A stretch of 12,904 nucleotides of DNA, taken from Aalborg-AAW-1 sp964458335 (lineage in GTDB: Bacteria > Patescibacteriota > Gracilibacteria > Absconditabacterales > Absconditicoccaceae). The notes below the pieces were generated by a model that saw only the letters and a list, made by a program, of their open reading frames with translations, was not told the origin of the DNA and searched no databases. The stretch is taken from contig CAYWIJ010000021.1 in assembly GCA_964458335.1 (NCBI GenBank), positions 1-12,904 on the forward strand. Direction: 5' to 3'. The translations under genes were made by a program, and so were the position numbers. This document shows positions 8,789-12,904 of this stretch, in pieces. Every line of letters starts with the position of its first letter. Position 1 is the stretch's first letter.

Positions 8789-9268
8789 TTAAATAGTTAA
8801 ATCATTTTCTGACTTCATATCTACAGCATTTTGCAATAACTTTTCAAATATAGCGGCAGTAGTTGCAACTATGATAGAAGCAAAAATTATTGCAATACAA
8901 ATAACAAAAAATCCTACTGGATCATCTTCTGTATTGTGAAATATTCTTATATATAATCCCGCTATCACAATGAGAGCACTGAATACCATTGCACAATATT
9001 TTATACTTCTTAAAGCCTTAATAGCATGTGAAGAGAATACTTTTTTCTGTCCAATATATCCTAATAATATAAATGCCTTATACAGGGCAACAAAAAAAGC
9101 AATTGATGCTACATATCCATATACTATAAATGGATCAGTATAAATACTCAATAAGTCTAAGTCTATTGCTCTTCCTTCGTTGAGCGGAAGCCAAATTAAC
9201 ATGATACATACTACAATACCTATAAGCACAATGACTGCTTGAAGAAATACAGTTGGAATGTTTTTCAT
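8789..9268 (-). CDS. DUF2975 family membrane protein
   Basis: A 159-residue protein of unknown function. The start at 9268 (MKNIPTVFLQAVIVLIGIVV) is chosen because DUF2975 proteins begin just this way; 21 further upstream codons are open but AT-rich and unlike the family. Four hydrophobic segments are visible: about 5-26, 48-68, 88-108 and 120-145. The family-typical tail LLQNAVDMKSENDLTI is intact. Seven glycines are all GGN and there is no CGA, in contrast to neighbours that use TGA often. With the XRE gene 11 bp downstream it forms the usual DUF2975-regulator pair. Strong resemblance to proteins of standard-code bacteria suggests recent acquisition. The biochemical role is not known. Confidence 0.92.
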   Translation of the reverse strand: MKNIPTVFLQAVIVLIGIVVCIMLIWLPLNEGRAIDLDLLSIYTDPFIVYGYVASIAFFVALYKAFILLGYIGQKKVFSSHAIKALRSIKYCAMVFSALIVIAGLYIRIFHNTEDDPVGFFVICIAIIFASIIVATTAAIFEKLLQNAVDMKSENDLTI

Positions 9269-9526
9269 AATAATTTTTTTAATTATAAAGATAAATATAT
9301 TTATATATAATAAATAATTATCGATAATCAATAGATTTTTAGTTTTTATAAAAAAACATATAATATAATACCTGAATGCATAATCTCAAGTAAATATATC
9401 CAATTTCTTATCATCTTACAGTTCAAAAGAATATTTTACGAACATATTCGTAAATTCTCTTGCAAACAACAAAAAAATAATTATATTTCCGAACATATTC
9501 TTTTTATATACTGAAAATAATAATAC
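9269..9526. promoter_or_regulatory. Divergent AT-rich intergenic region
   Basis: This region separates the minus-strand DUF2975 operon from the plus-strand trxA operon and must hold both promoters. On the minus strand a perfect TATAAT lies at 9282-9287, only 14 bp from the DUF2975 start, with no good -35 element. On the plus strand TATAAT-like runs occur around 9360-9370 and TATATA near 9505. The element CGAACATATTC occurs at 9439-9449 and again at 9490-9500. No gene or structured RNA was recognised. Promoter positions are inference. Confidence 0.45.
9435..9454. promoter_or_regulatory. Perfect dyad, candidate operator
   Basis: TTTACGAA, a CATA spacer and TTCGTAAA form a perfect inverted repeat with 8-bp arms. 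Part of it (CGAACATATTC) is repeated at 9490-9500, 51 bp closer to trxA, without the full right arm. Such a pair of sites in a divergent region next to an XRE regulator gene fits an operator, although the binding protein is not known. Confidence 0.5.
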
Positions 9527-9841
9527 ATGAAACATCTTACTCAAGCAGAATTTACTGACGCTATCGGATCTGGGATATCAGTCGTCGATTTTTTTGCGAC
9601 TCGATGTGGACCGTGTCAGATGATCGCTCCTTATCTTGAAGAAATGAACGAAAAACTCTGAGAAACCGTATCATTTTATAAAGTTGATGTCGATGAACAG
9701 AGAGCTTTAGCAGCTGAACAAGGAATCACTGCTATGCCCACACTGAAAATTTTTAAGGATGGTATACAACAAGAAGAAATCGTAGGAGCCGATCTTCAAG
9801 GACTTTGGCAAGGTATCCAACGTGTCATGCAACAAGCATAA
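9527..9841 (+). CDS. trxA: Thioredoxin
   Basis: A 104-residue cytosolic dithiol oxidoreductase that keeps protein thiols reduced and is itself recharged by thioredoxin reductase, encoded at the end of the same gene run. Seen: VVDFFAT at the second beta strand; active site C27-G-P-C30; YKVDVDEQRALAAEQGI; and AMPTLKIFKDG with the cis-proline (MPT). Length is normal for the family. Codon 26, before the active site, is CGA (9602-9604). In thioredoxins this position is almost always Trp (WCGPC), so CGA is best read as Trp. One glycine of nine is TGA (KLGETV); read as a stop it would truncate the protein mid-domain. It is first gene of the plus-strand cluster, downstream of the candidate operator. 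There is no Shine-Dalgarno sequence before the ATG. Confidence 0.96.
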
Positions 9842-9873
9842 ACATAAGTTTTTTATTTACCAGATTCAAATCA

Positions 9874-10191
9874 ATGATTACTCAGTCTATAAAATGACGT
9901 AAAAAAATACCCAGATGTACGGTCTTTGATACCGATACACTTATCTGCAATTGTCGATGACCGACGAGTCTGAGTAAATATGAACTTCAACAAAGACCTA
10001 CAATAATACTCACGAAAGATGAACTTCAAACCCTCGTAGACAAAGACATTGACAACAAAACCATGGATGAAGGGTGTGAATGTATGCAAGTATCCAAAAC
10101 AGTTTACGCTGGTATTTACACTTCTGCTCGTCAGAAAGTCACTCAATCCATCATCACCTGATCAGTACTTATGATCGAATGTAAAGAATAA
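9874..10191 (+). CDS. DUF134/UPF0251-like small DNA-binding-type protein
   Basis: A 105-residue protein. With UGA as Gly it reads GRKKIPRCTVFDTDTLICNC near the N-terminus and TIILTKDELQTLVDKDI in the middle, then CMQVSKTVYAGIYTSARQKV near the C-terminus. This follows the DUF134/UPF0251 plan: a basic start, an L-x-x-D-E-x-E-A-L-like segment, and a sigma-70 region 4-like helix-turn-helix with V-S-x-x-T and A-R-x-K-V. The basic start and the EALRL part are degenerate. Three of five glycines are TGA. Codon 28 (9955-9957) is CGA. Four Cys (15, 25, 27 and two later in CEC, giving five in all with 25/27) could bind metal, but that is speculation. It lies 32 bp after trxA and 17 bp before the rhodanese gene. 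Function of the family is not established; regulation is plausible. Confidence 0.6.
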
Positions 10192-10208
10192 TTTATACTA
10201 ACCATATC

Positions 10209-10550
10209 ATGACAACACACCGAACTCGAACACAATATTTCAATAACAAAACAAAACTAGAATCTGACGGTATTCAAGTCGTGCTCGTGGATCTTCCGGT
10301 TGGGAGATTACCATGACAGGATGCGCTCCCTTGATCTCTCGAGGGAAACGAAGAAATGTTTTTTGACAACTCTTATCCTGATGGGACCTACTTTGTCTTC
10401 TATTGTTACAATGGGTGTCCTATCTCAGGATACACCGCGAATAAACTTCGTCCCCAACTCCCACAATATCACTTCATCGATGTGAATGGTTGAGCTGCTA
10501 TGTACGAGATAGAAAAATCTAACTATTTATATGAGAAAGGATTGTGATAG
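10209..10550 (+). CDS. Rhodanese-like domain protein
   Basis: A 113-residue single-domain protein that probably carries a persulfide or otherwise handles thiols. VVLVDLP matches the family's first strand and Asp (usually V-D-V-R). TYFVFYCYNGCPISGYTANK matches the active loop: C66 is the expected catalytic Cys, followed by a second Cys at 70 and the small residues and helix that bind the product. YHFIDVNGGAAMYE fits the family's final strand and G-G motif. The loop is C-x-x-G rather than the sulfurtransferase C-x-x-G-x-R, so activity is uncertain. Four of twelve glycines are TGA. The gene ends GGA TTG TGA TAG, so the true stop is TAG and the preceding TGA adds a C-terminal Gly. The start ATG at 10209 gives an N-terminal extension with two CGA codons (5, 7). 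Clustering with trxA and trxB supports a role in thiol or sulfur metabolism. Confidence 0.72.
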
Positions 10551-10598
10551 GGGTAGTATTTATGTAAGATAAAATGTTTTATTGTTGAATGATTATCC

Positions 10599-11099
10599 AT
10601 GTCTTCACAAGAACTTATCACTATAGTCGATAGAGAAGATAATCTTATAGGATATAAACCCAGAGATGAAGTCACTCCTAACGATATCTATAGAGTTTCA
10701 GCTTGTTGGATCAAAGATGAACTTTGAAATATTCTCCTTGCACAGAGAGCTTTTACCAAAAAGCATAATCCATGAAAATGGTGACCAGCTGTTGCTTGAA
10801 CTAATGAAGCAGGAGAAACCTATAGAAGTAATATCATCAAAGAAATTAAGGAAGAGATAAATATTGATATACAAGAGTCTGATCTCATTCTATGACCCAA
10901 AAAATTTAAAAATGAAGATCGATCTTATTTTGGACAATGGTTCTTACTTACCTATAGAGGAGATAAATCAGTCATCAAACCAGAAGCATGAGCAGTAGAA
11001 CAATTGAAACGATACACTTCACAAGAATTAGAAGATCTCATCACAAATCACCCTCAGGACTGTCTCACAAGCTTAGAGTGGTGTTTTAAAAATCTATAA
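10599..11099 (+). CDS. Nudix hydrolase
   Basis: A 166-residue cytosolic enzyme of the Nudix superfamily, which splits nucleoside diphosphates linked to another group. The Nudix box runs from G67 (TGA) through E73 to K81-E82-I83-K84-E85-E86. It fits G-x5-E-x7-R-E-U-x-E-E except for Lys in place of Arg and Asn88 in place of the last Gly. Before it come ITIVDREDNLIGYKPRDEV and NILLAQRAFTKKHNPGKWGP, which resemble the isopentenyl-diphosphate isomerase-like branch. The substrate is not known. AVEQLK-CGA-YTSQELEDLI near the C-terminus matches the family's W-x-(S/T)-x-x-E-L element if CGA (codon 138) is Trp. Six of ten glycines are TGA. It lies 48 bp after the rhodanese gene and 4 bp before the hydrolase, so the latter two are probably translated from one message. 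Confidence 0.9.
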
Positions 11100-11103
11100 T
11101 GAT

Positions 11104-11778
11104 ATGCACAAAGAAACAATTATTATATTCTCTCATTGATTTGGTATTCGTAGCTGAAGTTATGCTCTTTTTTCTGATTTAATAGAAATTTTTGATAATT
11201 TATGAATCATATCGATCCTAACAGAATACTGTGAATATAATGAGGAGACTCATGAGGTATTTGTCAAACCCTTTTCCGAACAAGCTGCTATATTACAAAA
11301 GACTATAGATGAAACATACCAAGAACATCCAAATGCAGATATTATTTTGATTGGACAATCACAATGATCTACTATTATTTCTCTTTGTGATACTAGCAAA
11401 ATTCAGAAAATTATCTTTATAGCTCCATTCTTTCATACAAATCAGGAAGATGTTATAGACAGGTATAGTCAAAGTATTTGAACTACTATCAATCTAGAAG
11501 GATTATCATATAGAAAGAGGTCGGATTGAACGACCACAATCATACCAGCAAACCATTGGAAAGAAAGATTTGAAACAAATATTATAGATCTCTATAATAA
11601 AAAAGCATTATCTAATTCACTGTATATATTCTATGGATTACAAGATCAAGTCATGAAATTCTCTGACTATGAAAGGATTAAAAATGCCTTCATTATGAAT
11701 CTTGACGGAAATCACGACTTCTCCAATGAATATAGAGATAAGCTTATAGAAAATATCATCAATCTTATAACCCAATAA
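11104..11778 (+). CDS. Alpha/beta hydrolase fold protein
   Basis: A 224-residue predicted serine hydrolase of the alpha/beta fold. IIIFSHGFGIRSGSY gives the first strand and oxyanion H-G motif. ILIGQSQGSTII holds the nucleophile elbow G-x-S-x-G, with Ser86 as nucleophile; its second Gly (residue 88) is TGA, so the enzyme would be cut at the active site under the standard code. FYGLQDQVM gives the acid (Asp181) and LDGNHDFSNE the catalytic His204. Six of eleven glycines are TGA. No signal peptide is seen, so it is cytosolic. It begins 4 bp after the Nudix stop. Substrate is unknown; esterase, thioesterase or peptidase are all possible. Confidence 0.88.
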
Positions 11779-11779
11779 C

Positions 11780-11796
11780 CCTGTCTATCCGACAGG
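11780..11796. repeat. CCTGTC/GACAGG hairpin between hydrolase and trxB
   Basis: CCTGTC (11780-11785) pairs perfectly with GACAGG (11791-11796) around TATCC. It lies 2 bp after the hydrolase stop. It could be a terminator or attenuator, but only a weak T-run follows. It resembles the palindrome inside comEC at 1546-1572, so it may be another dispersed repeat. Confidence 0.5.
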
Positions 11797-11824
11797 TAGA
11801 TTTATAACCCTTACAACCACTATT

Positions 11825-12832
11825 ATGTTCGATCAACCAACCGAAAAAGTCATCATTATCTGATCTGGTCCAGCTGGACACACGGCTGCTATCTACGCTG
11901 CGAGAGCAAATCTGAGCCCTCTCATGTTTGAGGGATTTTTGGCTGGTGGGATTGCTGCTGGTGGACAACTTACGACAACGACTGAAGTAGAAAATTATCC
12001 TGGTTTCCCAACAGGTGTCATGTGACCAGAACTCATGAACAATATGAGAGAACAGTCCATCAACAACGGTGCGCGTATCATCACCAAGACAGTTGATAAG
12101 GTCGACCTCTCTGCCAGACCCTACAAAGTTTTTGTGTGAAATGATGTCTACAGCACCCACTCGATCATCATCGCCACAGGAGCGACTGCGAAAAAACTCG
12201 ACGTCCCAGGAGTAGACAAATACTGGATGAGAGGAATCTCAGGATGTGCTGTCTGTGACGGAGCGTTACCAATCTTCCAAGACAAAATCCTGGCAGTAAT
12301 TGGAGGTGGAGATGTGGCGATGGAAGAAGCGATGTACTTATCCAAGTTCGCTAGAAAAGTACTTGTTCTCATCCGTGGAAGTAAAGCAACTATGAAAGCG
12401 TCGAAAGCAATGCAAGAGAGAGCATTTGCTAATCCAAAGATTGAAGTTCTTGAACATACCGAACTCCTCGAAGTCGGAGGAGAGAAACTCGTCACCGTGC
12501 TCAAAGTCATTAATAATCAGACCCAAGAAGTGACAGAAATCGGAGCAGGAGGACTATTTTTTGCTATCGGACACACCCCCAATACAGGATTCTTAGAAGG
12601 ACAAATTCAACTCGACGAAACAGGGTACATTCTCACCAAACCTGGTACAACCAGAGTAGTTGATCCTGCTCAATATACTGGTAAAGTATCATGTGGAGTA
12701 GCAACACTATCAGGCGTCTACGCTGCTGGTGATGTCCAAGACCATATCTATCGTCAAGCGATCACTTCAGCTGGTACGGGTTGTATGGCAGCTCTTGATG
12801 CTGAGAAATGGTTGAATGAACAGGGACTCTAA
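11825..12832 (+). CDS. trxB: Thioredoxin reductase (NADPH), FAD-dependent
   Basis: A 335-residue flavoprotein that passes electrons from NADPH through FAD and a Cys pair to thioredoxin; trxA is the first gene of the same strand run. Seen in order: KVIIIGSGPAGHTAAIYAAR, the FAD dinucleotide-binding motif with Gly13 as TGA; GGQLTTTTEVENYPGFP; IIIATGA; C-A-V-C with DG following (usual C-A-T-C-D-G), the redox-active disulfide; AVIGGGDVAMEEA, the NADPH-binding motif; LIRGSKATMKASKAMQERA; FFAIGHTPNT; and GVYAAGDVQDHIYRQAITSA, the C-terminal FAD motif. Glycine is TGA at residues 13, 67 and 105 and never in the last two thirds, despite about 26 glycines there. All arginines are AGA or CGU. The ATG at 11825 precedes the FAD motif by the usual short leader and has no Shine-Dalgarno sequence. 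Confidence 0.97.
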
Positions 12833-12904
12833 CCCCCAACCCACTAACCCCATCCTCGTTCCTTCTCCACTCGTACCTCGTGGTAAAGTCTGTCAGAGAA
12901 GGAT

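Noticed and set aside
9439..9500. LexA/DinR SOS boxes (CGAACATATTC resembles the Gram-positive consensus)
   Set aside because: The right half (GTTC) is missing and the half-site spacing is wrong; no SOS gene is next to it.
9602..9604. Genuine Arg in a rare RCGPC thioredoxin
   Set aside because: Not excluded, but CGA at independent Trp-like positions in Nudix and MurG, with recognisable conserved Arg using other codons, makes Trp more likely.
10300..10485. Plus-strand open frame inside the rhodanese gene
   Set aside because: It is a different frame with no family resemblance; the frame from 10209 carries the rhodanese Cys loop and ends at TAG.
12148..12526. Open frames on the minus strand opposite trxB
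   Set aside because: They are antisense shadows of TrxB, whose NADPH and FAD motifs are unmistakable on the plus strand.

Overview
The window reads coherently only if UGA is a glycine codon. Under the standard code almost every gene is chopped into pieces. With UGA as Gly, 13 genes assemble and stop only at UAA (11) or UAG (2). Core motifs depend on it: the FAD-binding IIGSGPAG of TrxB, GGGSGGH of MurG, the GQSQGS elbow of a hydrolase and the Nudix box. This is genetic code 25 and points to a Candidate Phyla Radiation bacterium of the Absconditabacteria (SR1)/Gracilibacteria group. A second recoding is suggested: CGA falls where tryptophan is expected (before CGPC of thioredoxin, in a Nudix W-(S/T)-x-E-L motif, in a MurG WFG-like motif), while recognisable conserved arginines use AGA/AGG, CGU or CGC. 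CGA=Trp, as I recall it being reported for Absconditabacterales, would favour Absconditabacteria over Gracilibacteria.

Layout: 1-286 is a non-coding cluster of short palindromic, MITE-like repeats. From 287 to 9268 all genes lie on the minus strand. In transcription order they are a DUF2975 membrane protein, an XRE/YozG-like regulator, murG, a large secreted protein with repeated lamin-tail-like modules, a polysaccharide pyruvyl transferase-like protein, a GT2 glycosyltransferase and comEC. The theme is envelope and DNA uptake. The comEC reading frame is interrupted once, near a palindrome, and carries another dispersed repeat in frame. About 260 bases (9269-9526) of AT-rich divergent region contain a perfect 8+8 bp dyad. 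From 9527 to 12832 all genes lie on the plus strand: thioredoxin, a DUF134/UPF0251-like protein, a rhodanese-like protein, a Nudix hydrolase, an alpha/beta hydrolase and thioredoxin reductase. This is a thiol-redox and small hydrolase cluster in which trxA and trxB bracket the set. Bases 12833-12904 show nothing I can assign.

The DUF2975/XRE pair looks foreign. It is the only part with neither UGA-Gly nor CGA codons, and it matches a two-gene cassette common in standard-code bacteria, which suggests recent transfer. I saw no clear Shine-Dalgarno sequence before the starts I examined. No tRNA, rRNA or CRISPR array was recognised.
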